A program made the translations under genes and the position numbers. This document shows positions 12,575-24,120 of a stretch of 64,000 nucleotides of DNA, in pieces. Each line of letters begins with the position of its first letter. The stretch's first letter is position 1. The stretch lies in contig CM076850.1 in the NCBI GenBank assembly GCA_039519185.1, forward strand, positions 158,640,462-158,704,461, given 5' to 3'. The stretch comes from Astragalus membranaceus. Lineage: Eukaryota > Streptophyta > Magnoliopsida > Fabales > Fabaceae. The notes beneath the pieces were generated by a model, which was given only the letters and a program-made list of their open reading frames with translations, was not told where the DNA came from and searched no databases.

Positions 12575-12592
12575 TGGCGCCGTTGCCGGGGA
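12575..12592 (+). other. Primer binding site, tRNA-Asp type
   Basis: TGGCGCCGTTGCCGGGGA, complementary to the 3' end of tRNA-Asp, six bases after the 5' LTR end. Confidence 0.92.
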
Positions 12593-12704
12593 TTGTTGAC
12601 TTTGTTGTCAACAAGGCAAACGAGTTGATTCTAGATTTTTAGTTTTTGATTGTTTGTTTGTTACTTAATTTTGCTACTTGTTGGTTCCTTGAATTTGTTG
12701 ACGT

Positions 12705-15199
12705 TTGCTTCAGTGTTTCAGAGATTTGTGCATGCGGAACAAGGGTCCACAAGAACTCTTGTTTGACCCGGAAATTGAAAAACTAGCAAAGGCAAATCGA
12801 AGAAAAGCTAAGCTCACCAAGCAGCAAGCAAGGGAATTGTCACAGGTACAATCAACTTCTACCTCGGTACCGGAAGAATCGTCGAGTGAGGAGGAAGAGA
12901 TGGCCGATCCTCCACCTCCACCCCGACGTACTCTAGGTGACTTCGGGCGAAGAAATCAAGGTGCCCAAGCATTAGCATTTCAACCAGTGGGCGTGGCCCA
13001 GTTTGATATCAAATCCTCTGTGCTCACAGCTTTGAAATCAGAGCAATTCTCTGGGTCGGATGCCGAGGATCCTAATCAGCACTTGTTCCAATTCTACGAG
13101 ATATGTGGGACTACACACCCTGAGGGAGTAACCGATAGTGCAAAGAAGGTCCGGCTGTTCCCTTTCACTCTCACAGGGAGGGCCAAGGATTGGTTGAACA
13201 CTCTCCCAGGGACAATCAACACTTGGAATGACCTTGAGAACAAGTTCTTGGAGAGGTTCTTCCCAATCTCTAAGTTCATAAGGAAAAGAGCTGATATCTC
13301 CAATTTTACACAGGGAGAGTCCGAATCATTGTATGATTCTTGGGAACGATTCAAGCTACTACTCAAGAAGTGTCCCGGCCATGGCATAGAAGATTTCCTA
13401 CAGTTACAAACCTTTTGCCATGGGCTGAGACCACAAACAAGAATGATGTTGGATGCCTCAGCTGGAGGATCCTTAGGTACCAAGACTTGGGAAGAAGCCA
13501 AACAGTTGGTTGAAGACATGGCTTCCAATGAGTACAGGATCCAAAATGATAGGGGGCTGTAGGAAAGAAAGGTGTGCTGGAGCTTGATTCCAACAGCGCG
13601 GTGTTAGCCCAACAGAAACTAATGACCATGCAAATCGAGGCTCTCACTAAGCAATTAGTGGCAGCATGTGAAGTAGGATCCAAAGCCCCAGCGACAGTAC
13701 AAGCAGTGCAAGCAGGTGGGTGCAATTATTGTGGTAGGGAATCCCACGAAGGTGATTGTGCAGCTTATGGAGAAGCATTGGAACAGGCCAACTATATGGG
13801 AAACTTCCAAAGACAAGGCGGGAATCCATTTTCTAACACCTACAATCCAGGGTGGAAGAATCATCCCAACTTTTCTTGGAAGAATAATAATGAAGGCACG
13901 AGTTCCAACCAACAACAATCTCAGGCGCCTGCCAATCAACAACAGAAACCACCTTCTCGGTTAGAGGATGCATTGACACAGTTTATGCAGATGACTAAAA
14001 ATACCTTCCAAGCTCAAGAGCAAGTAATGAAAAACATGGAGAAAAACCATGAAGCATCAATGAAAAATTTGGAGGTACAGATTGGTCTATTATCGAAGCA
14101 ACTTGCGGAGACATCCAAAAGCGGCTTCCCTGCCAACACTGTGGACAACCCGAGGAAGGAGAATTGCAATGCCATCTCTCTGAGAAGTGGTAAGGAGTTG
14201 GAACCGTCTGAAGTAACCAAGCCCCGGGAAAAGAAAGCAAATGAAGAGAGTGAGGGAGCGGGGAAAGACAATCCTAAAGTGGAACCCCAAGAAACCCCAT
14301 CGTACATGAAATTGCCCTATCCTCAGGTAAGCAAGAAAAATCAGAAGGATGAGCAGTTCTCCAAGTTCATGGAGGTGTTCAGAAGCCTCCAGATCAATAT
14401 ACCTTTTGCTGACGCCCTGGAAAAAATGCCGGTCTATGCGAAGTTCATGAAACAGCTATTGACCAAAAAGAAAAAGTTAAGGGAGAATGAAACGGTTGCG
14501 TTAACAGAGGAGTGCAGTGCTATCATTCAAAACAAAATTCCCCCTAAGCTGAAGGATCCAGGAAGCTTCACCATTCCCTGTGCAATTGGTGATGTGAATA
14601 TAGATAAGGCCCTCTGTGACTTGGGGGCAAGCATAAACCTAATGCCCTTGGGAATGTGGAAAAAGCTTGGGGGAGGTGAAGTCAAATCGACCCACATGAC
14701 CTTGCAACTGGCTGATAGGTCAATAAGGTATCCGTATGGTATTGTGGAGGATGTCCTGGTAAAGGTGGGAAAATTCCTCTTCCCGGTAGATTTTGTGATT
14801 CTGCAGTTGGATGGTGATACTGAGGTCAAGAGTTCAATGGATGGGGAAAATGACATCCCCTTCATCTTGGGAAGACCTTTCCTAGCCACCAGTAGAGCTG
14901 TCATAGATGTGGCAGATGGGACTGTGAAGCTGAGAGTGCAAGATGAAGAGGTGACCCTAAAAGTGATCAAGGCAGCAGGAAAGGATGAGAAAAAGGAAGG
15001 GTGCTATAGTGTTGAGGAACCCCAGATAAAAGCCAAAAACAGAATGCAAATTCACTCGCCACCAGATAAGTCATCTAGCGAGTGGGTAGATCTAAAAGAA
15101 GTGGTGGGTGAGCCTAGCTGGAAATTCAATGGAGAAAAATTGGAAGGAGCTGTGAATGGGGCACTTGAAGAGCAAAAGGCTCCACCGGGGCCAATGTGA
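12705..15199 (+). pseudogene. gag: Gag-protease of the gag-only Athila-like element, one frameshift
   Basis: Particle protein plus aspartic protease. The first frame (to TAG 13560-13562) holds the Retrotrans_gag domain (GRAKDWLNTLP, FPISKFIRKRADI). A one-base loss in the G run near 13553 shifts the rest, which continues open from 13574 with a variant zinc knuckle (CNYCGRESHEGDC), the NPRKENCNAISLRSG linker and a retropepsin (CDLGASINLMPLG, later FILGRPFL). It stops at 15199, right after the protease, where autonomous Athila elements continue into RT. Asp-Leu-Gly-Ala at the active site is usual for plant Athila proteases. ATG at 12721 may be the true start. Apart from the frameshift it looks well preserved. 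Confidence 0.88.
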
Positions 15200-16270
15200 G
15201 ATATCTTCTGAACCGTCAAGCTAGTGACGTTAAAGAAGCGCTCAGTGGGAGGCAACCCACTGAGGTACCAAGTCTTTAATTCAATTTCAATTCAAGTCTT
15301 TAATTTACTTTATTTTGCTGTTAGCCTTAGGCATGAGAAGAAAATTTTTGTGTTCGGTCAAGTTCATGTCGCGAAAGGGAAGTAATTTCAAAGAAAAAAT
15401 GTTCTGGTCTATTTCGCGTCGTGAACCTGTTCTGTCGCGCCGCGATTGGTTGAAAATTTGCCAAGAAAAATGTTTCTGCCATTTCTCGCGTCGCGAGAGA
15501 GGTGTGTCGCGTCGCGATGCTTTAAAATTTTTTGGAAGCTGTAACGGTTCTGTGTAATCTCGCGACGCAAGACACACGGGCCGCGTCGCGATTGGAGCCT
15601 TTTTAGTGTAAAACTGAGCAGTCCGAACACAAATACAAAAAAAATTTCAACTTCTCTATTTTCCCTCTTTAGTGCACACTACGAATTCCCCTCCCCATTA
15701 CGGTTTTTGATCACATTTGATTGTGAATTCTTGCTACCTTGCACGAATTCCTCACCATCAACATCTCCAGGTATCAACCTTAACCTTATTCTTTAATTAG
15801 AGTATAATATTTTGAGTGTTTTTAATGGTTGTTGGGGTGATTTTTGGGTAGGAAGTGTGAGGATTCGAAGTCAAATTAGAAGAGTAGGATTGTTCCCTAT
15901 GATATGGTGTTGCATGATTGTTGCTTATTGCTAATGTGGGAGAGAGAATGATTGAATTGGGGGTAGAAATTAAGTGGATTTTGGGCATACACAAGGTGTT
16001 CGATAAAATGCTTGAATGAAATTTTTGTGTAGCCTAGCTGTTTGTGAAAATGTCAAAGTGAATTCTGTTTTGGTTGCTAGCCGGTGCTTTAACTTTGTCA
16101 ATGATCATTGAACCTTAGGGTAGTTGATTAGTGCTGAGAAGATGTTATTGTCTGTTTTTGTTGGATTCTCTGCTGTGAGTGGGGCCCACACCAGGGACCC
16201 ACCGAGAACTAACGATTGGTGCTGGATTCTTTTTGTTTTAATTTTTACAGGACATTACAGGTAAGCAGAA
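15200..16270 (+). other. Internal spacer where pol is missing
   Basis: It begins with the Athila-type block GTCAAGCTAGTGACGTTAAA then GGGAGGCAACCCACTGAGG, normally found after pol. At 15365-15600 it carries further TCGCGACGCGA-type motifs. The remainder is A/T-rich with no credible ORF. Confidence 0.6.
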
Positions 16271-17437
16271 ATGATGAAGAAAAGCAAAGCAGGCACCTCC
16301 AAGAAAAGGCGAGGGGAACCCGCAGTTGAGGTTGACAGATTCAGGTCCCCCGTACATGAGGAGAGGTACCACCAAGTGGTCAAGGGAAAAAAGATAAATC
16401 CAGAAAGGGCCTTCAACCTCAGCACGGGAGAATTCCCCATCATTACCTCCACTCTCCGGGAATTGGGTTGGCTCTCGCTCAACTCAATGATCAAACAAGC
16501 GAACCAAAGCCTGGTGAGAGAGTTTTATGCAAACGCTTATGGGGAGGAAGACAATAGAGTTTCAGTGGTGAGGGGAAGAGAGGTGTTCTACTCTCCTGAT
16601 ACCATCAACAGCCTCCTCGGGCTTCCTACTACTGCTGATTGTGCCATGATGGATGCCTGGGACAGCAGGGGGGCGCACGATTATGAGGGTTTGCTGGGGG
16701 AGTTGTGTCGTCAAGGAGCGACATGGGACAAACATCTTATCGGTCCGATTGGACAAGACTTTCCCCGCCGCTTTTGCAACATGGCTCTGAAGGCAATTCC
16801 TAAGGCCTGGAACAATTTCTTTAATCAGACTATCATTTCATGCTCCAACTCCACCGATGTCAAGACAAAGGTAGCCATGGGACTACAAGCTATCATGAGA
16901 GGCCAGAGGGTCAATCTGGGGAGAGCCATTTCAGCGAGCATTGCAGAGATTGCTAGATGTCCCAGGGCTCGATTGGGGCACTGTTCTATCATCCATGCTT
17001 TATGTAGACAGCAGGACTGCCCGGAGTACCCAGATGATCTTCTAACTGACCCCAGGGAGGGTATCACAGCAGCATGGATCTTGAAGCAGCCCGAGGGGCC
17101 CATGGATGGAGCAGCTCCACAGCAGCCAGCACCTCCAGCACCGCAGCAGCCAGCAGGCCCATCTTACCGGGAGCAGTTTCAGACCGACTCCTCTTTCCAG
17201 TATGACCTCCTCATGGCCAGCTGGTGCGGGTCGTCTCTGTCATTGCAGCAGCAGGGAATAGATACTTCACACCTGGCATCATACAGAGTCCACCGTGCTG
17301 CTGAGGAGTATATGGCCGAGAACAGAGCAGCCACCGCTTCATCTTCATCAGTACCACATGCAGAGCAGCAGCAGGGCCCCCAGGATCCACTTCTTTCAGG
17401 GGATGAATATTTGGAGGAGCACATTTCATTTCCTTGA
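16271..17437 (+). CDS. Putative plant transposon protein (PF20167-like) in the gag-only element
   Basis: A 388-codon intact ORF in the position of the env-like ORF of Athila elements. ATG at 16271 starts a basic N-terminus (KKSKAGTSKKRRG), followed by the conserved domain seen in many plant retroelement-linked proteins (FNLSTGEFPIITSTLRELGW, VREFYANAY, INSLLGLP, HCSIIHALC). The C-terminus is Pro/Gln-rich. The molecular role is not known. I see no transmembrane segment or signal peptide, so an envelope role is not supported. It is open throughout while the gag has a frameshift, so it is either under constraint or simply young. Confidence 0.75.
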   Translation: MMKKSKAGTSKKRRGEPAVEVDRFRSPVHEERYHQVVKGKKINPERAFNLSTGEFPIITSTLRELGWLSLNSMIKQANQSLVREFYANAYGEEDNRVSVVRGREVFYSPDTINSLLGLPTTADCAMMDAWDSRGAHDYEGLLGELCRQGATWDKHLIGPIGQDFPRRFCNMALKAIPKAWNNFFNQTIISCSNSTDVKTKVAMGLQAIMRGQRVNLGRAISASIAEIARCPRARLGHCSIIHALCRQQDCPEYPDDLLTDPREGITAAWILKQPEGPMDGAAPQQPAPPAPQQPAGPSYREQFQTDSSFQYDLLMASWCGSSLSLQQQGIDTSHLASYRVHRAAEEYMAENRAATASSSSVPHAEQQQGPQDPLLSGDEYLEEHISFP

Positions 17438-18724
17438 GCAGGAGGCTCATTTATTTTCCTGTTTTACTCAGACATCTTTATTTTGCACTTTTGGTTGTAT
17501 TTCGCCCTATTTTGACTTTATTTCACACTTTGGTCTGTACTTATTATTATAACTTACTCTGTGATATTGGGACACCACTGCCCTATATTTTGTTTTGTTA
17601 AAGCAGCGTCAATGGTGATGATGTGTGGCATTTGGGGTCGCATGTTTGCATTTTTCCTTTTGACACTCGCACTTCAAGTTTTATCATCAAGTAATAGCAG
17701 CGGTCATGACAAACGTTGCGGAAGTTCCTTATCATCGGTGAGCAGCATCTCTCAAGTTCCATCTCTATGATCCCAACTGTGAGGTTTGAGCCTAAACACG
17801 TTCTCATAACTATATTGTGTGTATTCCTTGCCTTCATTAGTCTGCAGAACTTGACATTGTGCTTAATTGTTTTTGCATTTGATTTTCATACACACTGAGG
17901 CATTTCTGTTGGCACCCCTGAGCCTTTCAAACCACACCTAACTAATGTTTATCCTCTGCTAGCCCCTCTGAGCCTATTATTAAAATCTGTATGCTTTTTT
18001 TTTTTTTCTGAAAATCATAGCCTAGTTAATTCTTAACTTGGAGTTAGGTAACAAAAGCTGTGAGAGTGGGGAAAAATTCTAAGTTTGGGGTTGCTCGTGG
18101 AATAGCAACATTCTAAGTTTGGGGTGGTATACAAGAGAAGGAACAAAGAAAAGAAATAGAAAAAGCAAATATATATATATATATATCAAAAAAAAAAGAA
18201 AAAGAAAAAAGAAAAAAATAAATAAAATCCTTCTCTTGTTTGTTGAATGCTTTGGGGAAAATGGATGAGTAAGTGAATTGTGTGAAATTGACTGAGAGAG
18301 AGGTAGGTCTAACTCCAAGTGCAACCTACATATCCAAAATTATCCACCCTTAACTAAGCCCCGCTATAACCCTTTAAGTCCTCAAAAAGTGTGTGTGCAT
18401 TTCATTTGTATAGATTGATATAGAACTCTGTCAAGCCTATGAAACGATGATGCAGGTACTGTGAATTGAGTGAATACCCTAAACACCTCAAAGAGTGAAA
18501 CACTAGTGAGATGTGTGCAAAAGAGAAAACTTGAGAATGCTGCCTGCTTATGATTCGGTATTTCCAATTCAGTTGTCCTGCCACTGTATTAGGTTGATGA
18601 TGATAGTTGATGTGCTGATATGTTTAAGGTTGATGTATTACATGTAACAGCTGAATAGAAAAATCAGCCACAGTCTGAATTGATTGTTTGCTTGAGGACA
18701 AGCAAAAGTTTAAGTTTGGGGTTG
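17438..18724 (+). other. 3' untranslated region and polypurine tract of the gag-only element
   Basis: Non-coding. It contains a (TA)n-poly(A/G) tract near 18168-18228 and the paired phrases CTAAGTTTGGGG at 18079 and 18111. It ends with GCTTGAGGACAAGCAA and TTTAAGTTTGGGG just before the 3' LTR, matching the minus-strand element at 3548-3600. Confidence 0.7.
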
Positions 18725-20014
18725 TGTTGACTCTCAATTATATGATGTAAGTTAGGCATTTTTAGGACCAATTGTGCAGGGTTTTCATTGTATCACAGTC
18801 ATTATCTGGGATTTAGTTCAGTTTTAGATAATTGTAGTAGGAAGTTCAATTGTAAGTAATTCCTTCACTTTTGGAGCTAAATGGGACTTGAAGACCTCTT
18901 AATTGGTTGTGGCATCTTTCGGCGAACCAGACACTTGCCCGGAAATGCAGCGATCTGAAGGAATTTTGCGAGTCAGAACTTTCTGTTGTTTTTCGCGTCG
19001 CGACCAGGAGGGTTCGCGACGCGATCTGGAGGAATTTTGCAAATCAGAACTTTCTGTTGTTTTTCGCGTCGCGACCAGGAGGGTTCGCGACGCGACCTGA
19101 AGCAGTTTTGCGAGGCCTGAAGCTTCTGTCTTTTGTCGCGACGCGACGGACACGGGCCGCGTCGCGATGGTGCGTGAAAATTAGGGTTTTTAAAGCAGTT
19201 TCAGCAATTTTTGAAGGGACTTCGTTTTGGGATTGGGAGCCACACTTTGGAGCAGCTGGAGGGTGCGATTTTGGGGCCTTCTCACCACTTGGGAACAAGG
19301 GATTGAAGGTTCTAATGTCTTCCTTTATGTTTGTCTTCTATTTTATGTTGGTTTCGACTCTTAGGATGGATTGTAACTAAATTGCTAAGATTAGGGAGAG
19401 ATGAATCTCCCAACCCTATCATGTGAACCATTGTTCTAGTCAATTCGGTTGTTATTCGATTTACTTTGTCTAATTACCTATGTTCTTAATGCTTTTCAAT
19501 TACATATGATAATTGTGATGATCCAGGCTAGTGATTGCATAGGAATATGAATTAGTAGCTGGAAATTGGGTAATTAGGACACATGCTAGTAATCATCATA
19601 GGAATATGTGGTAGCTTATGTGAATTCATTAAAATTCTCAATCTTAATGCGTTACCCTCTGGTATGACTCACCTAAGGAATTAGGGTAACTCTTAGGGTA
19701 ATAGGGGTCTTGAGACAAGGAATTTCCCTTGACCTTAATTAGTGAATTGAATCTAGAGATTGAATAACCAACTTGAATTGGCTAAGGTTCATTTGATAGG
19801 CGAGGTGAGAGGATTCGATCCCTAGTCGTTTTTCTCGCATTATTAATTCACGTTTGTGTACTGTTACTATTACTCAAATTACCAAATCGCTACAATCTAA
19901 GAATTTACAATTTTGCTATTGTTGTCAACGCGCAATCCCTGTGGAATCGACCGGTTACTTACCGTTTAAATTATTACTTGCAACGAATTTGGTACACTTG
20001 CCAAAATCCTAACA
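18725..20014 (+). repeat. 3' LTR of the gag-only element
   Basis: 1,290 bases and ~99% identical by eye to 11279-12568. It starts TGTTGACTC and ends CCTAACA, followed by AGGGG and the remainder of the Tat LTR. Confidence 0.92.
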
Positions 20015-20205
20015 AGGGGTGCTAACACCTTCCCCGTGCCTAACCGACCCTCGAACCCTATTCTCTAGTTTCGCAAGACCAATCGCTTTCCAAAAAAGGT
20101 TTTCCTAATATTTTCCTTAATAAATATTGGTGGCGGCTTCATTGATTTTAGAAAAGTTGTGAACGAGGAAGGTTCCCCCTCGGGGACTTTTTCGGGCGCA
20201 ACAGT
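20015..20205 (+). repeat. 3' LTR of Tat/Ogre-like element, second part
   Basis: It resumes with GGGGTGCTAACACCTTCCCC, a phrase typical of the downstream part of Tat/Ogre LTRs, and ends GGGCGCAACA. Together with 8342-11278 it makes one LTR. GTCAT at 20206-20210 is the possible target duplication; the matching copy would be at the missing 5' end. Confidence 0.7.
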
Positions 20206-20466
20206 CATCAAGGGTTTTGTTTTCACAATCCACATTGGTTTCTCACAAGCAGGTATAAGGGTACCAAGCTCACATAATTTACGAATAGGGCATCTATGAG
20301 AGCTATGGTTCCCTTTTTGACAGTAGGTGCATGAGAAAACAATGGGTTTATAACTTGAAGTAGATGCAACAAAAGTTAATTTCTTGTTTAAAATGGAGGA
20401 GCTGGAATTACCTTTGTACCCAATTCCTCTCCTATCAACATATTGATGTTGAGAGTCAAGCAACTA
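20206..20466 (-). pseudogene. gag: Fragment of SIRE-like copia gag (zinc knuckle region)
   Basis: It matches the gag at 22348-22610 almost base for base and includes the CCHC knuckle CTYCQKGNHSSHRC. On the right it is fused directly to LTR sequence at 20471, skipping the first ~500 gag codons, the leader and the LTR end. On the left it is cut by the end of the Tat LTR. This is a deletion remnant of a tandem copia copy. Confidence 0.85.
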
Positions 20467-20470
20467 AGTT

Positions 20471-21595
20471 TCTGAGATTTAAACTTATATGATGTATGTA
20501 AGCAGGCAGATCAGGCACAGTAAGATGTTACTATTTAATATTCACTGTAACCAATTATTTATAGCTAAACAGACATATCATGCAAAGAGTACTATTACGC
20601 TATTTTCAGAGTTCAGGGTAGACAGATTTTATAAGCAGCGTAACAATAAATAGATCGGCACAGTGATAGTATAATTATAACCACATTATAACCAGACAGA
20701 TCTAGATGCGGTGATGTATTATGCTAACTACGCTATGATCGGTTTTAACAATAATCAGATATTTATGTTTGGCGCAGTATAACAATAAACAAACACAAAT
20801 GACAAATAAAGTAAAAGAGTAGGGATAGAGATACACCAGGAATTTAGCGAGGTTCGGGATAAAAGCCCTACGTCCCCGGCCTCCGGCTTTGCAACCTTTG
20901 GACTTGCTGAAACCACTATATGAAGAATTGTTTACAAACAGACAACTTTCAAATAGCAAATCTCAATTTCCCCGAACTGAGAACCCGAGCACACAGCTAA
21001 GGATTTCAACCCGCTTCAATCTCCTGATTGAACGACCCAAGAGCACCTCCCAGGATTTCACTACCACTTCAATCTTCCTTGATTGAAAGACCCAAGATCA
21101 CCTCCCAGGATTTCAAACCAACTCAATCTCCTGATTGAGAGACCCAAGAACGCTTCCCAGGATTTCAAACCAACTCAATCTCCTGATTGAGAGACCCAAG
21201 AACTCAATCTCCTGATTGAGAGACCCAAGAACAAATCCCAGGATTTCAAAGTGACCCCCACAAATAGAGTAACGAATACAAACAGAGATCTATGATCCAA
21301 TCACCTCAGATATAATGACAGTATAGTGACTAAGAGATGAGTGATATGGAAAATAGAAAATGATATAAAAGTTGAAGCTCTATTTTCTCTCTTTCTCAGA
21401 TCTAGAAAATGTATGTGAGAAGCAGAGAAGAGTTGTGAATTGTGGTGTGAGGTGTGATTTGAAAATGAATCACACATGCCTATTTATAGGCTTAGGAGAG
21501 GTTTGAAAATGGAAACTCTCATTTATGACAAGCATAATCGATTATGTTAGAAAACAAAAGAATTGAGATAATCGATTAGTTTGATGGATATGGAG
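20471..21595 (-). repeat. SIRE-like copia LTR block, left copy
   Basis: 1,125 bases directly repeated at 24227-25362 with few differences. It includes the ~48-base tandem units at 21000-21250 and two AATCGATTA motifs near 21530 and 21570. It is in the position of the 3' LTR for the minus-strand gag at 22299-24101. Confidence 0.8.
21000..21250. repeat. Tandem ~48-base repeats in the copia LTR (left copy)
   Basis: About five units built on CTCAATCTCCTGATTGAGAG, GACCCAAGA and CCCAGGATTTCA, one unit shortened. The unit contains a short inverted repeat (TCAATC..GATTGA). The right LTR has the same array. Confidence 0.8.
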
Positions 21596-22298
21596 CTTTT
21601 TGATGATAACAAATTACATTATGCATAGGGGGTTTGATAGTAATGGAACTTTTTCAAAAAGCTCCCCCTAAGCATATGCATAATAAAATAAACAGTACAT
21701 CAGCAGGATAGCAGCAATTATTTTCTCCCCTCACATATACCATGCATATATTCTCTCCCACATATAACATGCATAATATTCTCTCCCCCTTTGTTTTCAT
21801 CAAAAAGGAGGGGGGTGAACACATAGAAACATAACCACATTATAAACTTGCAGAATCAATAGACAGTAGTACATAGCATATGATATATCAAAAACAGTAG
21901 TTCATGCTATGCTCCCCCTTACTTGGTGATCCCCCTGATTAATTTTAGAATGCAAAGCTTAGCCAAAAGAGGGTGGACCATCACAGTTTAAAGAAGATCG
22001 TATAGAAAATAGGATACCCATGAGATATGTCATACTTGGTTCAACAATATAGGTACCATATTTAACTTCAAAATATGTTGTATCAATGATCCAGCACAAT
22101 AGAGAGATAACGTTTAAGAAGAACAAACTAACCTTCACCGGTGATTCTTCCTCTATTGTTGATATCTCAAGTCACATGACTGCTTTTTCCGGGGGTGAGT
22201 GTTTAAGAACCTTTTTGCGTCTCCAGTCATGAACTTCGAGTCTCTACTATCAAGGTATCGATCTGACCCCCATACCTTGTAGCACACCTGTACTAAAA
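21596..22298 (-). other. 3' region and degenerate pol scrap of the SIRE-like copia element
   Basis: On the minus strand 22170-22265 encodes a scrap resembling the copia protease/pre-integrase motif (YLDSRDSKFMTGD), with stops on both sides. From ~22080 down to 21596 it resembles a SIRE/Maximus 3' region, with GATGAAAACAAAGGGGGAG and TTAGGGGGAGC purine tracts. All of integrase, RT and RNase H is deleted between them. Confidence 0.65.
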
Positions 22299-24101
22299 TC
22301 AAGTAGAGAATTTTGGTACCCAATTCTTTTTGGGTCCTTTGGGGTTAGTCATCAAGGGTTTTGTTTTCACAATCCACCTTGGTTTCTCACAAGTAGGTAT
22401 AAGGGTACCAAGCTCACATAATTTACAAATAGGGCATCTATGAGAGCTATGGTTCCCTTTTTGACAGTAGGTGCATGAGAAAACAATGGGTTTATAACTT
22501 GAAGTAGATGCAACAAAAGTTAATTTCTTGTTTAAAATGGAGGAGGTGGAATTACCTTTGTACCCAATTCCTCTCCTATCAACATATTGATGTTGAGAGT
22601 GAAGCAACTGAGTCGAGGTCTTTTCACCAACCTCAAACTTTTTCAATGTTTCTTTCAAAAGTTCATTTTCAGCCTTGGCATTTTCAAAATTTTGTTTAAG
22701 CTCACAAAACTCAAGGTTGACAGATTTATGTAGTTCATTCTTTAATCTATGTACTTCATTTTCAAGTGTCTCAATTTGAGTGAGCATGCTTTTGTTACTC
22801 TTTGCCAATTTCTTAGATTTTAACAAAAGAGTTTCATGTTCAAAATAGAGAGCATCAAAAGCCTCACTCAAATCTTGACTACTACAACCATCATCAAGTA
22901 AATCATCATGCATAGAGGAATCAGAAAGACTAGAAGAGTTAAGGCTTACCTTAGATGAGTCATTTGCCATATGACAAACACCATTTGCAATTTGCTCTTC
23001 TTCGTCTGTGTCACTATCAGTGCCAAGACAATCCCATATAGTAGCCTTAGGTGTTTCACATGCCGTGAGACAAATGGCATTTGCAACCTCCTCTTCTTCA
23101 CTGTCAGTATAGTTGTTCCATGTAGCCTTCTTAGCTTTCTTGGATTTCTTTGAGTTATTTCTCTTTTCAAGTTTGTTGAATCTCATGAATTCTTCAAATA
23201 ATTCAGCCATGTCTTCATCATCAGATTCTTCATCAGACTCAACCTCTTTCCTTGCTACCTTAGGTGTTTTAGCAGCAAGAGCAAGAGATTTTCTTTCTTT
23301 TACTATTTCTGCTTCTTGATCTTTGTTAGCAGCCAATACAACCTCAATGGCTAGAAGTGGCCCGATAAGATCTTCTTGAGGCAGAGTACCAATATCTTTG
23401 GCTTCAGTGATTGCACAAGTTTTTGGAAAGAACTCACCAGTCAGAGATGCAAGAATCTTCCCATTTATATCTTTTGTAGAATACCTCTTTCCCAGTGCCC
23501 TTAGGTTGTTCACAATCAGATTCAGTCTCTGGTGCATAGCTGCAACAGATTCACCTTCCTTCATTTTGAATGATTCATACTCAGAAGTGAGGATTCTGAT
23601 TTTTGTATCCTTTACTTGGCTTGTACCGACATGTGTAGCTTCCAAGCAGTCCCAGATCTCTTTAGCTGTTTGACACCCTTTTACCCTTCCATATTCTTCT
23701 TCACATAGAGATAGGTGAAGAATGTTCATAGCTTTGGCTTTCTGAGAGATTTTGTCTAACTCGGACTTTCTCAGCTCACTTAGATCAATGGTGTAGATGT
23801 CTTCAACTGGAATTTCTTCTGATTTGCCGGTAGCTTGAGTTTTTGTAGTGTCTCCGTCAGCACCACCAGGTTTTGTAATTTTGATCTTCATAGGAATCAG
23901 TGGTCCGTCAACAATAATCCTCCAAAGGGTGAAGTCTATAGCCTGCACATGACATTTCATTCGACTACTCCAATAGTCATAGTTAGTCCCATCAAACAGG
24001 GGTGGCCTATTAGAGGACATCCCCTCTTTCATGAAAGAACCCATAATCACAGATAGATAAAGGATAAAATAGAATTGCGAGATGTAAAGCTCTATATGCA
24101 A
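22299..24101 (-). pseudogene. gag: Gag of SIRE/Maximus-like Ty1/copia element, pol deleted
   Basis: A 600-codon open frame for the copia capsid protein. The DUF4219/UBN2-type core begins at PPLFDGTNYDYWSSRMK and includes EIWDCLEATHVGTSQVKDTK and YESFKMKEGESV. Acidic and coiled segments follow (EVHRLKNELHKSVNLEF), then a CCHC knuckle CTYCQKGNHSSHRC and the usual NPKGPKKNWVPK. A stop follows at 22299, where autonomous elements continue into protease. Of the possible starts, the internal MGSFMKEG or MSSNRPP fits the family better than the first ATG. Helper pol functions are gone. Confidence 0.88.
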
Positions 24102-24103
24102 TT

Positions 24104-24120
24104 CCTAGCTCTTGATTCCA
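24104..24120 (-). other. Degenerate initiator-tRNA-Met primer site of the copia element
   Basis: The minus strand reads TGGAATCAAGAGCTAGG where copia elements have TGGTATCAGAGC. It lies just upstream of gag and just after the LTR end (..TCTAACA). Confidence 0.6.

Larger units (their letters stand above)
11279..20014 (+). mobile_element. Complete non-autonomous Athila-like gag-only LTR retrotransposon
   Basis: An 8.7 kb element with two 1,290-base LTRs (TGTTGACTC..CTAACA), a tRNA-Asp primer site, gag-protease and a second ORF (Putative plant transposon protein), plus a polypurine tract. RT, RNase H and integrase are missing altogether. The flanks are TGGGG (11274-11278) and AGGGG (20015-20019), a near-perfect 5-base duplication, and the flanking sequences join into one Tat LTR. 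Movement would need enzymes from a related autonomous element. Confidence 0.9.
4144..20205 (+). mobile_element. 5'-truncated Tat/Ogre-like Ty3/gypsy element, split by a nested element
   Basis: Remains comprise the end of RT, RNase H, a second RNase H, integrase, 3' UTR, polypurine tract and a 3' LTR (8342-11278 plus 20015-20205). The second, archaeal-type RNase H is diagnostic for the Tat lineage. The 3' LTR is interrupted by the element at 11279-20014. The LTR ends ..CAACA at 20205 and is followed by GTCAT and copia gag sequence, so this element probably inserted into a copia copy. The 5' LTR, gag, protease and most of RT are absent. Confidence 0.8.

Noticed and set aside
16271..17437. Envelope protein of an Athila-like element
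   Set aside because: No signal peptide or transmembrane segment. The sequence matches the putative plant transposon protein family instead.
18079..18324. 81-codon minus-strand frame rich in Phe/Leu/Ile, possible membrane peptide
   Set aside because: Arises from a (TA)n and A/G low-complexity tract in the 3' UTR.
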